A stretch of 64,000 nt of DNA. It comes from Pedobacter africanus (GTDB lineage: Bacteria; Bacteroidota; Bacteroidia; Sphingobacteriales; Sphingobacteriaceae). Each line of letters starts with the position of its first letter. Within the stretch, counting starts at the first letter, position 1. The stretch spans positions 558,001 to 622,000 of the forward strand of contig NZ_FWXT01000002.1 in NCBI RefSeq assembly GCF_900176535.1. Reading direction: 5' to 3'. Shown piece after piece: positions 51,314 through 60,373 of this stretch. The notes under the pieces were generated by a model that saw only the letters and a list, made by a program, of their open reading frames with translations, was not told where the DNA came from and did not search any database. The translations under genes and the position numbers were made by a program.

Positions 51314-54300
51314 ATGTATAAAATTTCTACAAGGATTTTATTTAAACCTCATTGCTATAGAACGAAATTCCTGATGGTTATGAAATTAACTTCAGTATTA
51401 TTAATGGTTGCAATACTTCAGGTGAGTGCAGCTACCTACGGGCAAAAAATAACACTTTCTGCAAGAAATATTGCACTTGAAAATGCAATCAAGAAAATCA
51501 GGCAGCAAAGTGGTTACAACTTTCTTTACGAGGATACCGACCTGGCTAATGCAAAAGCTGTAAACATAGATTTTTCTAATGTTTCCTTAAATGAAGCTTT
51601 GGAAAAACTTTTTGCCAATCAACAGCTCAGTTATTCCATTAAAGACAAAACCGTTATCATTAAGTCGAATCAGAACAAATCTTCGCCGACCAGTATTATG
51701 GCATTGGTTGACATTAGGGGAAAAGTACTCGACACTGAAGGGAAGCCCCTGCCAGGCGCTAATGTACGGGTTAAAGGTGGAACCAAAGGGGTTACTACCA
51801 ATACAAATGGCGAATTTGAACTAAAAGGGGTTGACCCGAAATCAACTTTAATTGTGTCCTATATCGGATATGCCAGCAAAGAAATTGTTGTTGGTACCCA
51901 AAATCAATTCAATGTATACCTTGAGGCCGATTTATCTAAACTGAATGAGGTGGTTGTAATCGGCTATGGAACTGTTAAGCGTTCGGACCTGACGGGCGCT
52001 GTGGGCCAGGTAAATATCAGCGATTTTCAGCAGGCTCCGGTCAGGTCTTTTGATGAGGCCCTTGCCGGCCGTGTAGCGGGGCTACAGGTCACTTCATCCG
52101 AAGGGCAACCCGGTTCAGGAATAGACATCATCATCCGTGGTACCAATTCCATCACACAAGACAATTCCCCATTGTATGTAATCGATGGTTTTCCGATCGA
52201 TAACTTTGACAACAACGCAATTAATCCCGCTGAGATAGAATCGATAGATGTATTGAAAGATGCATCTGCTACTGCGATATATGGTGCCAGGGGAGCAAAT
52301 GGTGTGATCATGATCACTACAAAACGAGGAAAAATAGGACTTCCAACAATCAGGTATAATGGATCGTTTGGCATACAGGATAATGTGCACCAGATTCCCT
52401 TAATGAGTCCGTACGAGTACCTGAAGTTGCAAAGTGAAATCAATGCAACCGACTTCAAAAATGCTTATCTGGGCCCAATCCCCGATCCGGTAGATCCAAC
52501 AGACCCGCCAATAGGCTATAAATATACCCTGGAAGATTACAGAAATGCGCAAGGCATAGATTGGCAAAGTCAGTTGTTCAGAACTGCGCCAATGCTGAGC
52601 AATTCATTATCCGTGTCGGGAGGCACCGATAAAACCCGTTATTCGCTCTCAGGACAGCTCTTTTCACAGGATGGCACCATTATAAACTCTGGTTTCAGAC
52701 GCCAGCAGGTTAAAATGACCTTAGACCAAACTGTAAACAACAAACTTAAAGTAGGGGCAGACCTAACTTATACCAGTTCGAAAACCTTTGGCTCAGCTAC
52801 ATCTACAGCATCGGGTTCTTCAATGAATAACTTTCTTTACAGCGTATGGGGCTACCGACCGGTCACACCAATAGGGGTATTGCCTGAAGAGGTAATTGAA
52901 GAGGATACCGACGAATATGTCTCGGCAGGTACGGATTACAGGTTCAATCCGATTATGACAGCCAAAAACCAATTGAGGCAAACATTTGCAAGAAATTTCA
53001 TAGGAAACGGATATGCGGAATATGCTTTTATACCTGAATTGAGACTGAAGGTAACCGGCGGCTTAAACAGGGTTAACAGACGTTCGGAATCGTTTAACAA
53101 TTCAAATACTTATAGCGGCAGCCCCTCTAACCCTTTTTCAAATGGGCCAAATGGAAGTATTGTCAACTATGAGACAACTACCTGGTCGAATGAGAATATA
53201 TTAACCTATGACAAAAAGTTTGGAAAGAACCACAGGCTTACCGCCGTTGGGGCTTTTAGTTTAACCGGTAACAAGTATCTGTATTATGGTTTATCTGCAA
53301 ACGCGCTTCCAAATGAAGCGTTGGGTTTGAGTGGCTTGTCATCCGGAACACCACAACCTGTGACTTCCTATAGTTCGGAATGGTCTATGGTATCCGTACT
53401 TTCAAGGATCAATTACAGTTACAAAGGCAAGTATTTGCTGACGCTCTCGTACCGTAACGACGGTTCATCAAAATTTGCACCTGGAAATCAATGGAGTGAC
53501 TTTCCTTCAGGCGCCGTAGCATGGAAGCTGATGAATGAAAACTTTATGAAAAAGCTGTCTTTCCTTTCAGAGGCAAAGCTAAGGGCAAGCTTTGGGGCTA
53601 CAGGAAATAACCGTGTTGGTGATGGCGACCGGTTTGCGCAGATGACCTATCCAATTGCCTCCTCATACTCGTTTAACAATACATTGGTGCCAGGTATACA
53701 CATTACCAATGTGGGCAGTCCGAATTTAAGATGGGAAACAACAAAACAGGTAGATGCTGGATTAGATCTTGGTTTTTTTAAAGACAGGATAACACTGACC
53801 GTAGATTATTACCGTAAAAATACAACAGATCTGTTACTGAATGCTCAACTACCTTATACCTCTGGTTATGGAAGTGCCTTTAAGAACATTGGCGCAACCC
53901 GAAATGAAGGTTTTGAATTTTCATTGAATACTTCAAACATTCAAAATGATAATTTTTCCTGGACAACCAGTTTCAATATTGCTTTCAACAAAAACAAAGT
54001 GATAGAGTTGACCGAAAACCAGGAAAGTTTAACCAGCACCGTAAGCTGGGACAGCTTTTACAGTGCAGTTCCGTTGTATATTGCCAAACTTGGCCAGCCA
54101 ATCGGACAGATTTATGGTTATATCTGGGACGGGGTTTATCAGCTGGAAGATTTTACACAGCCAACCTCAACTACTTATTTGTTAAAGCCTGAAATTACAA
54201 CCAATGGCAATGCAAGGGCGTCTATACGACCTGGTGACATCAAATACAGGGATATCAACGGAGATGGTGTAGTTAATGATTTTGACAGAACGGTAATTGG

Positions 54301-54802
54301 GAGGGGATATCCAATACATCAGGGAGGTATGACCAACAATTTCCGTTACAAAAATTTCGACCTTAGTGTGTTCTTTCAGTGGTCTTACGGGAACGACATC
54401 ATCAATGCCAACAAGCTGGTTTTTGAAGCGGGAAATAAGGCTTTTTTAAACCAGTTTGCCAGCTATCAGAATAGATGGACACCTGAAAATACCAACACTA
54501 CCATGCACAGACCGGGTGGACAGTACGGATACAATTATTCGACAAGAATTGTGGAGGATGGCTCTTTCCTGAGGCTTAAAACGGTTGCTTTGGGTTATAC
54601 CTTACCTAAAAGCATTCTTACGCAGCTTAAGCTGAAGAGTTTAAGGCTATATGCATCCGCACAGAACCTGTATACCTGGACTAACTATACGGGGATTGAT
54701 CCGGAGGTGAATGTAAAGCGTACAGCACTGACTCCAGGTTTTGACTACTCGGCATATCCACGGGCCAGAACCATCACTTTTGGGGCCAATTTATCCTTTT
54801 AA
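51314..54802 (+). CDS. SusC/RagA-family TonB transporter with STN signalling domain
   Basis: A 1162-residue TonB-dependent barrel. Signal peptide within about 1-43 (with a long N-terminal extension). An STN/secretin-like domain (about 46-116: ITLSARNIALENAIKKIRQQ) is the FecA-type region that contacts FecR; then a carboxypeptidase-regulatory-like domain (about 130-205), TonB-box region KLNEVVVIGYGTVKRSDLT near 212, plug about 225-345 with AIYGARGANGVIMITTKRG, and barrel to the C-terminus FGANLSF. This pairing of STN and FecR means it is both transporter and substrate sensor. SusD follows after 35 bases. Confidence 0.94.
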   Translation: MYKISTRILFKPHCYRTKFLMVMKLTSVLLMVAILQVSAATYGQKITLSARNIALENAIKKIRQQSGYNFLYEDTDLANAKAVNIDFSNVSLNEALEKLFANQQLSYSIKDKTVIIKSNQNKSSPTSIMALVDIRGKVLDTEGKPLPGANVRVKGGTKGVTTNTNGEFELKGVDPKSTLIVSYIGYASKEIVVGTQNQFNVYLEADLSKLNEVVVIGYGTVKRSDLTGAVGQVNISDFQQAPVRSFDEALAGRVAGLQVTSSEGQPGSGIDIIIRGTNSITQDNSPLYVIDGFPIDNFDNNAINPAEIESIDVLKDASATAIYGARGANGVIMITTKRGKIGLPTIRYNGSFGIQDNVHQIPLMSPYEYLKLQSEINATDFKNAYLGPIPDPVDPTDPPIGYKYTLEDYRNAQGIDWQSQLFRTAPMLSNSLSVSGGTDKTRYSLSGQLFSQDGTIINSGFRRQQVKMTLDQTVNNKLKVGADLTYTSSKTFGSATSTASGSSMNNFLYSVWGYRPVTPIGVLPEEVIEEDTDEYVSAGTDYRFNPIMTAKNQLRQTFARNFIGNGYAEYAFIPELRLKVTGGLNRVNRRSESFNNSNTYSGSPSNPFSNGPNGSIVNYETTTWSNENILTYDKKFGKNHRLTAVGAFSLTGNKYLYYGLSANALPNEALGLSGLSSGTPQPVTSYSSEWSMVSVLSRINYSYKGKYLLTLSYRNDGSSKFAPGNQWSDFPSGAVAWKLMNENFMKKLSFLSEAKLRASFGATGNNRVGDGDRFAQMTYPIASSYSFNNTLVPGIHITNVGSPNLRWETTKQVDAGLDLGFFKDRITLTVDYYRKNTTDLLLNAQLPYTSGYGSAFKNIGATRNEGFEFSLNTSNIQNDNFSWTTSFNIAFNKNKVIELTENQESLTSTVSWDSFYSAVPLYIAKLGQPIGQIYGYIWDGVYQLEDFTQPTSTTYLLKPEITTNGNARASIRPGDIKYRDINGDGVVNDFDRTVIGRGYPIHQGGMTNNFRYKNFDLSVFFQWSYGNDIINANKLVFEAGNKAFLNQFASYQNRWTPENTNTTMHRPGGQYGYNYSTRIVEDGSFLRLKTVALGYTLPKSILTQLKLKSLRLYASAQNLYTWTNYTGIDPEVNVKRTALTPGFDYSAYPRARTITFGANLSF

Positions 54803-54837
54803 ACATAAGATTATTACAACTGATTAAACAACAGGAC

Positions 54838-56463
54838 ATGAAAAAAATAATTCTTTTAAGTTTTTTGGCAATCATTTGCTCATCAACAGGCTGTAAGAAA
54901 TTTTTAGATAAAGTACCTTCTACATTCGTATCTCCGGTAAACTACTTTAACACAGAAAAAGAAGTAAATACTGCATTGAATGGCGTATACGACATTTTAG
55001 GAAAAGAGCAGGTTTATGGCGGTCAGCTGCCCATTCGGCATGCGCCCAGCACAGATGAATCGTTCTTTTCTTATGCGTCATTTCCAACCGGGCCATTTTA
55101 TTATAATTTTGGTGCAGATGATGCCACCATCAGGGTTTTATGGCAGTACATGTACGACGGTATAGAACGGGCCAATGTGTTGTTGGCTAACCTGGATAAA
55201 GCGACTATGGATGATGGAAAACGATCGGTAGTAAAAGGTGAAGCCCTTTTTCTACGCGCTTTCTATTATTTCATCCTGGTGCAAAACTGGGGCGGGGTAC
55301 CGTTAAAACTTAACCCGACCACATCGATAAATGAAGTAAACATACCGAGAAATACCATTAAGGAGGTTTATGACCAGATTTTGAAGGACATGACAGAGGC
55401 TGAAGGGAGAGTGCTTAAAATCTCCCAGATCGGTTTCGGTGGCAGGGTATCGAAATCAGCCGTTCGCGGTATCCTTGCCAGAGTATGTTTAACAATGGCT
55501 GGCTATCCTCTGAAAGATATCTCCAAGTTTAAAGATGCAGCTGAATGGGCAGGCAAGGTTAATGAATTTGGAGAACATTCGCTAAATCCTGACTACAGCC
55601 AGGTTTTCATTAACCTATGCAAAGACCAATATGATATTAAGGAAAGTATCTTTGAAGCTGAGGAGTTTGGGACGAATAATGACGCTGTGAGAGAAGGTGG
55701 CAGGATAGGCAATGAAAATGGCGTACGGTGTGCCGCTACCGATGCAGCTGTAATTGCTTCGGTAGGTTATGCCTATGGCTTTATCAGTACTACAAGAAAA
55801 CTGTATACCTCTTACGAATTCAATGCCAGTGATGTCTCAAAAAGAGATTTACGAAGGGACTGGGCCATTTCTACCTATACCTTAAATGCTTCAGGCGTTA
55901 AAGCGAACATTGGGGCTACAAATATCTATGCCAGGAACTGTGCAAAATGGCGCAGGGAATATGAACTGCTGTCTCCCAAGAATAAAAATTATACCCCTAC
56001 AAACTTTCAGATTTTACGATATGCAGATGTTCTGCTGATGCAGGCCGAAGCCGAAAACGAAATAAATAACGGACCTAATGTTACTGCCGTAAATGCATTG
56101 AACGAAGTAAGAAGGCGTGGTTACGGAAAATTGATGCCAGGGGCCACTAACCTGGGAAATGCTGACTATCCGGGAGCAATCTCGTTAGGTAAGGCTGCAT
56201 TTTTAAAAGTAATACAAGATGAGCGAGCCAGGGAATTGTGCTTTGAAGGATTGCGTAAATATGACCTGATCAGATGGGGGATTTTCGTGAATACCATGCA
56301 GGAAGTGGCAACAGAGTTCACCACTTATGCATCAATGACTACAACCATATATAAAAACGCCAGAGATGCGGCACAAAGGGTAACAGCAACGCACTTATTG
56401 TATCCGATACCCATTCTTGAAATGTCCCTCAACAAGGCCATGGTACAAAATGATGGTTATTAA
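54838..56463 (+). CDS. SusD/RagB-family nutrient-binding lipoprotein
   Basis: Partner of the upstream SusC, 541 residues. The signal peptide ends in SSTGC (Cys19 region) and continues KKFLDKVPSTFVSP, the usual SusD opening. The N-terminal helical region includes GEALFLRAFYYFILVQNWGGVPL (about 138-160) and the C-terminal RagB/SusD region has RYADVLLMQAEAENEIN (about 395-411) and DERARELCFEGLRKYDLIRWG (about 460-480). It should bind the glycan released by the PNGase-like enzyme or a related oligosaccharide, but this is inferred from context only. Confidence 0.94.
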   Translation: MKKIILLSFLAIICSSTGCKKFLDKVPSTFVSPVNYFNTEKEVNTALNGVYDILGKEQVYGGQLPIRHAPSTDESFFSYASFPTGPFYYNFGADDATIRVLWQYMYDGIERANVLLANLDKATMDDGKRSVVKGEALFLRAFYYFILVQNWGGVPLKLNPTTSINEVNIPRNTIKEVYDQILKDMTEAEGRVLKISQIGFGGRVSKSAVRGILARVCLTMAGYPLKDISKFKDAAEWAGKVNEFGEHSLNPDYSQVFINLCKDQYDIKESIFEAEEFGTNNDAVREGGRIGNENGVRCAATDAAVIASVGYAYGFISTTRKLYTSYEFNASDVSKRDLRRDWAISTYTLNASGVKANIGATNIYARNCAKWRREYELLSPKNKNYTPTNFQILRYADVLLMQAEAENEINNGPNVTAVNALNEVRRRGYGKLMPGATNLGNADYPGAISLGKAAFLKVIQDERARELCFEGLRKYDLIRWGIFVNTMQEVATEFTTYASMTTTIYKNARDAAQRVTATHLLYPIPILEMSLNKAMVQNDGY

Positions 56464-56491
56464 CACCTGATATTCAATTTAAAAACTAGAA

Positions 56492-56887
56492 ATGAAAAAA
56501 ATATTATTATTATACGTATTCTTAATGACATTATTTGCCTGTAACAAGAAAGAAGTACAGCCCCCAAATTTTAATGTCAGTATTGATCAAGGCAAAACTA
56601 CCTTTAAGGTAGACGAGCAGATCAACTTTAATTTTGCAGGAAACCCAAATTATATCACTTTTTATTCCGGAGAGGATGGCAGGATGTATGAATTCAGGGA
56701 TCGTATTACCTCCGGAGCAAGGAGCGATATTGGTGTACCGCTACAGAATATGACCACTCAGCTACTGACCTATCCATACAGCTATGCCAAGGCCGGCACC
56801 TATAGGGCAACTTTTGTGGTAAGCAATACAAATGTATACCGTTCAATTAGTGATGTTAAAGAAATAGTTCTCACAATAGTACCCTAG
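56492..56887 (+). CDS. DUF5017-like surface lipoprotein
   Basis: A 131-residue lipoprotein (signal ends LFAC with Cys17) with an all-beta body: PNFNVSIDQGKTTFKVDEQI, then FAGNPNYITFYSGEDGRMYEF, like the N-terminal half of DUF5017-type proteins found in SusD-linked loci. It follows susD by 28 bases. Such proteins may bind ligand at the surface as in SusE/F; no direct evidence here. Small size suggests a single immunoglobulin-like domain. Confidence 0.7.
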   Translation: MKKILLLYVFLMTLFACNKKEVQPPNFNVSIDQGKTTFKVDEQINFNFAGNPNYITFYSGEDGRMYEFRDRITSGARSDIGVPLQNMTTQLLTYPYSYAKAGTYRATFVVSNTNVYRSISDVKEIVLTIVP

Positions 56888-56894
56888 TGGCCTG

Positions 56895-56920
56895 AAGATA
56901 GCGCTGAAAAGCGCTATCTT
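56895..56920 (+). other. Perfect hairpin between the DUF5017 and GH20 genes
   Basis: AAGATAGCGCT (56895-56905), GAAA tetraloop, AGCGCTATCTT (56910-56920): an 11-bp perfect stem with a stable loop, extendable by GCC/GGC. No T-run follows, so it is more likely an mRNA processing or 3' protection element than a terminator. Confidence 0.6.
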
Positions 56921-56949
56921 GGCTTTATTAAAAACCTTATAAATTTCTA

Positions 56950-58539
56950 ATGAAAAAATTGCTGCTATCCTTTTTTGTAGGCATAAGTATGGCTGTTTCT
57001 GCACAGCAATCCTGCCCTGTAATTCCGCTGCCGGCTGATTTTAAAGAAGTTGCTGGAAGTTTTGAGCTTTCGGAACGCAGCACTATAGTATTTGATCAAC
57101 CAAATCTGGCCCCCCTTGCTCATTATTTACAAAAGGAGTTGCTCAAACATAAGAACCTGAGCCTGAACATTGGACAAAAAAAGAGTGCTTCGACAATTTC
57201 ATTGAAAATCAGCACAAAAAAAACAGCTGGAACTGAAGCTTATGAATTGGATATGAAACCAGAAGCCATCACCATAAGTGCTCATGATCACAACGGCTTG
57301 TTCAATGGTGTCAGTACTTTTTTGCAGCTGGTAAGGCAATCGGCAACTTCATCGCTGTCCTGCTGGAAAATAACAGATGCACCCAAATATGCCTGGAGAG
57401 GCATGATGCTGGATGAGTCGAGATATTTTTTTGGAAAGGAAAAAGTGAAGCAGCTGATGGATTGGATGGCATTTTATAAATTAAACCGGTTTCACTGGCA
57501 CCTGACCGACCAGCCTGGCTGGCGTATAGACATTAAAAAATATCCGAAGCTGACTTTGATAGGTGGCATAGGCAATTACTTTAATCCATTTGCACCGGCA
57601 AAATATTATAGTCAGGACGACATCAATGAAATTGTACAGTATGCAGCCGAACGGTATATTCAGGTAATTCCTGAAATTGACATGCCCGGGCACGCTACAG
57701 CCGCAAACATGGCTTATCCGGAGTATAGCGGTGGTGGATCGGAAAAACATCCTGAATTTACCTTCAACCCGGGAAAGGAAGCAACTTATCAATACCTCAC
57801 TAACATCCTTAAAGAAACTGATGTACTCTTTCCTTCCCAAATGATCCATATTGGCGGAGATGAAGTCGCATTTGGAAACAAAAAATGGAATAATGATCCG
57901 GATGTACAGCAATTGATGAAAACAAAAGGCTTAAAGGATCTGAAAGCGGTTGAGTACTATTTCATCAAAAGAATGGCAGACTCTATAGCCAAAATAAACA
58001 ACAAAATGCTTGCATGGGATGAAGTAGCAGAAGCTGAACTCGAATCGAAGAACACCATTGTTTTTTGGTGGAGGCATGATCGACCCAATACGCTTAAAAC
58101 AGCGCTGCATAAAGGTTATGCTGTTGTGATATGCCCGAGAATCCCATTATATTTTGATTTTGTACAAGATGCAAGTGACGTTTCGGGCAGGAGGTGGTCG
58201 GCAGGTGAATACAGTCCGATTGAAAAGGTGTACGCCTTTTCTCCCGGGCAGATAGTTGAAACTGCAGGGCACGAAAAACAGATTATGGGCATACAAGCTA
58301 ATTTATGGACAGAAACAGTAAACAGTAATCAGCGATTGGATTATCTGCTATTCCCAAGAATAAGTGCATTGGCAGAGGCCGCCTGGACAGCAGATGTTAA
58401 AAAGGACTTCAGCGATTTTCAGCTAAGGTTAAAAAATCACCTTGAGCAGTTTAAAGCAGCAGGCATCTATTATTATAACAACAAAAAGACCAATCCAGAG
58501 CCAATTCCGAAAAAGCTATCTGTTTCTTACCTGGATTAA
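56950..58539 (+). CDS. GH20 beta-N-acetylhexosaminidase
   Basis: An exported 529-residue exo-enzyme that removes terminal GlcNAc or GalNAc. Signal peptide about 1-19 (ending AVSAQ). The N-terminal GH20b domain (about 20-140) is followed by the catalytic barrel (about 140-500): MMLDESRYFFGKEKVKQLMD, LNRFHWHLTDQPGWRI and IHIGGDEVAFGNKKW, where Asp304-Glu305 are the catalytic pair. The mechanism uses the substrate acetamide. Its place in the same locus as the PNGase-like and SusC/SusD genes suggests trimming of N-glycans after uptake or at the surface. Confidence 0.93.
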   Translation: MKKLLLSFFVGISMAVSAQQSCPVIPLPADFKEVAGSFELSERSTIVFDQPNLAPLAHYLQKELLKHKNLSLNIGQKKSASTISLKISTKKTAGTEAYELDMKPEAITISAHDHNGLFNGVSTFLQLVRQSATSSLSCWKITDAPKYAWRGMMLDESRYFFGKEKVKQLMDWMAFYKLNRFHWHLTDQPGWRIDIKKYPKLTLIGGIGNYFNPFAPAKYYSQDDINEIVQYAAERYIQVIPEIDMPGHATAANMAYPEYSGGGSEKHPEFTFNPGKEATYQYLTNILKETDVLFPSQMIHIGGDEVAFGNKKWNNDPDVQQLMKTKGLKDLKAVEYYFIKRMADSIAKINNKMLAWDEVAEAELESKNTIVFWWRHDRPNTLKTALHKGYAVVICPRIPLYFDFVQDASDVSGRRWSAGEYSPIEKVYAFSPGQIVETAGHEKQIMGIQANLWTETVNSNQRLDYLLFPRISALAEAAWTADVKKDFSDFQLRLKNHLEQFKAAGIYYYNNKKTNPEPIPKKLSVSYLD

Positions 58540-58606
58540 TCCACAATGCTTCATCATATTGCTGCCTAAACCTTATCTTAGCGCTGATTATTCACCGCTA
58601 TTAAAG

Positions 58607-59407
58607 ATGAAGATGAGCGATAGCCAATTGGCTTTACGGTCTGTTAACGTAACAAGATATGTAACTCCTTTAAGAGAAGGAGGGTCTATGCCCGCCATTG
58701 CTGAGGCAGACGATGGTTTTTTATATGTATTAAAGTTTAGAGGCGCCGGTCAGGGGCCCAAAGCCCTAATAGCAGAAATAATTGGTGGTGAAATTGCCAG
58801 GAAACTTGGATTTCGGGTACCTGAAATTGTTTTTTCAACATTAGACGAAGCCTTCGGCAGAACGGAACCGGATGAAGAGATACAAGACTTGCTGAGGGCA
58901 AGTGAAGGATTGAACCTTGCTTTGCACTACCTTTCGGGTGCCATAACATTTGATGCGGTAGTTACTACTGTTGATTCCAGGACAGCTTCCCAGATTGTAT
59001 GGCTGGATTGTTTGCTGATGAATATGGATCGCACCGCTAGAAACACAAATATGTTGATTTGGCATAAAGAGCTCTGGTTAATTGATCATGGGGCATCACT
59101 CTATTTCCATCATTCCTGGCAAAACTGGGAGGAACAGGCCCTGCGTCCGTTCGTACTGATAAAAGACCATGTATTGTTGTCCCGTGCTGATGAGCTTGAA
59201 ACAGTTGACAAGGAGTTTCGAGCACTGCTTAGCCCGGACATTATCCGGTCCATAGTAGCGCTGATTCCTGAGGAGTGGCTGCAGGACGATGCATTTGAAA
59301 CAACACAGGCCCATAGAAAAGCATATGAGCAGTTTTTAATATCGAGGATAGCCCATTCAGAAATTTTTGTAAAGGAAGCACAAAATGCAAGAAAAGTACT
59401 TATTTGA
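58607..59407 (+). CDS. HipA-like kinase-domain protein
   Basis: A 266-residue protein with the kinase-like fold of the short HipA_2/HipA-like group. YVLKFRGAGQGPKALIAEII (about 41-60) is the ATP-lysine strand and following helix, MNMDRTARNTNML (about 140-152) the catalytic loop and LIDHGASL (about 158-165) the metal loop. It lacks the HipA N-terminal Ig-like domain and there is no hipB regulator. Start at ATG 58607, since upstream in-frame codons run into GH20. Overlaps the DUF3037 gene by 23 bases. Target substrate unknown. Confidence 0.78.
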   Translation: MKMSDSQLALRSVNVTRYVTPLREGGSMPAIAEADDGFLYVLKFRGAGQGPKALIAEIIGGEIARKLGFRVPEIVFSTLDEAFGRTEPDEEIQDLLRASEGLNLALHYLSGAITFDAVVTTVDSRTASQIVWLDCLLMNMDRTARNTNMLIWHKELWLIDHGASLYFHHSWQNWEEQALRPFVLIKDHVLLSRADELETVDKEFRALLSPDIIRSIVALIPEEWLQDDAFETTQAHRKAYEQFLISRIAHSEIFVKEAQNARKVLI

Positions 59408-59768
59408 GTATGCTGTCATTCGCGTTGTGCCGAGGGTTGAACGTGAGGAGTTTATGAATGTAGGCGTGGTAGTTTATTGCGCAAAGCAGAAATTTCTGAA
59501 TGTAATATTTAAGCTGGATGAACAACGGTTGAACGCATTTTGCCCTGAGCTGGATATTTCGGCATTGAAAGAAAACCTGGAGTCATTTGAGCGGATTTGT
59601 AGAGGGGGAAATGGTTCAGGAGCAATTGGCAACCTGGACTTGCCATCCAGGTTCAGATGGTTAACTGCAGTAAGAAGTACTGTTCTGCAAACCTCCAGGC
59701 CACATCCGGGCTTTTGTGATGATCCGGCAGAAACATTAAAAAACTTACACCATCAATTGGTTTGCTAG
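59385..59768 (+). CDS. DUF3037 protein
   Basis: A 127-residue protein starting KYLFEYAVIRVVPRVEREEFMNVGVVVYC, the DUF3037 signature. It overlaps the HipA-like gene by 23 bases, and this pairing recurs in other genomes from my recollection, which suggests a joint function. The fold is probably a small alpha/beta domain. Function unknown; a toxin-antitoxin or regulatory role of the pair is only a hypothesis. Followed five bases later by idi. Confidence 0.8.
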   Translation: MQEKYLFEYAVIRVVPRVEREEFMNVGVVVYCAKQKFLNVIFKLDEQRLNAFCPELDISALKENLESFERICRGGNGSGAIGNLDLPSRFRWLTAVRSTVLQTSRPHPGFCDDPAETLKNLHHQLVC

Positions 59769-59773
59769 ATAAA

Positions 59774-60304
59774 ATGATAGAAAAAGTAATATTGGTTGAC
59801 GAAAATGATCTTGAAATCGGAACGATGGAAAAGATGGAAGCACACCTGACAGGTAGCCTGCACAGAGCATTCTCTGTATTTATTTTTAACAGCAAAGGTC
59901 AGCTGCTGCTCCAGCAACGTGCAATAAACAAATACCATTCCGGGGGCAAATGGACAAATACCTGCTGCAGTCATCCCAGAAAAGGCGAAGAGACCATAAC
60001 TGCGGCCAAAAGAAGATTGCAGGAAGAAATGGGGCTGACATGTGAACTCAACTATGGTTTCCATTTTATTTATCAGGCTGAATTGTTGGGCGACATTTCA
60101 GAGCATGAATATGATCATGTATTTTTCGGGACCAGCGACCAGCTTCCCGTGCCTGACCCGGCTGAAGTGGCCTCCTTTAAGTACATTGATATTGAATCCC
60201 TTAAATTGGATTTAAAAGAAAATGCAGAGACGTATACGGAATGGTTAAAAATCTGCTTTGAGCAGGTACTGGAAACTTATCCTAAAATTATTGGAAATAT
60301 ATAA
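59774..60304 (+). CDS. idi: Isopentenyl-diphosphate delta-isomerase, type I
   Basis: Interconverts isopentenyl and dimethylallyl diphosphate for isoprenoids such as quinones. The 176-residue Nudix-fold enzyme has the metal/catalytic motifs HLTGSLHRAFSVFIFN (near 21-36), WTNTCCSHPRKGE with the active-site Cys (near 59-71) and EHEYDHVFFG with the catalytic Glu (near 112-121), plus EEMGL in the Nudix helix. I use ATG 59774, since the TTG four codons upstream overlaps the DUF3037 stop. Short AT hairpin at 60301-60328 after the stop could slow transcription. Confidence 0.92.
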   Translation: MIEKVILVDENDLEIGTMEKMEAHLTGSLHRAFSVFIFNSKGQLLLQQRAINKYHSGGKWTNTCCSHPRKGEETITAAKRRLQEEMGLTCELNYGFHFIYQAELLGDISEHEYDHVFFGTSDQLPVPDPAEVASFKYIDIESLKLDLKENAETYTEWLKICFEQVLETYPKIIGNI

Positions 60305-60373
60305 AAACAATGGCTATTTTGTTTTTATGTTTATCCATTCTTATATTAATTTCTAACTCTAAGAAAACTCTTT

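Noticed and set aside
60301..60328. Terminator after idi
   Set aside because: The 10-bp stem is almost all A-T and has no distinct T-run, so termination is doubtful.
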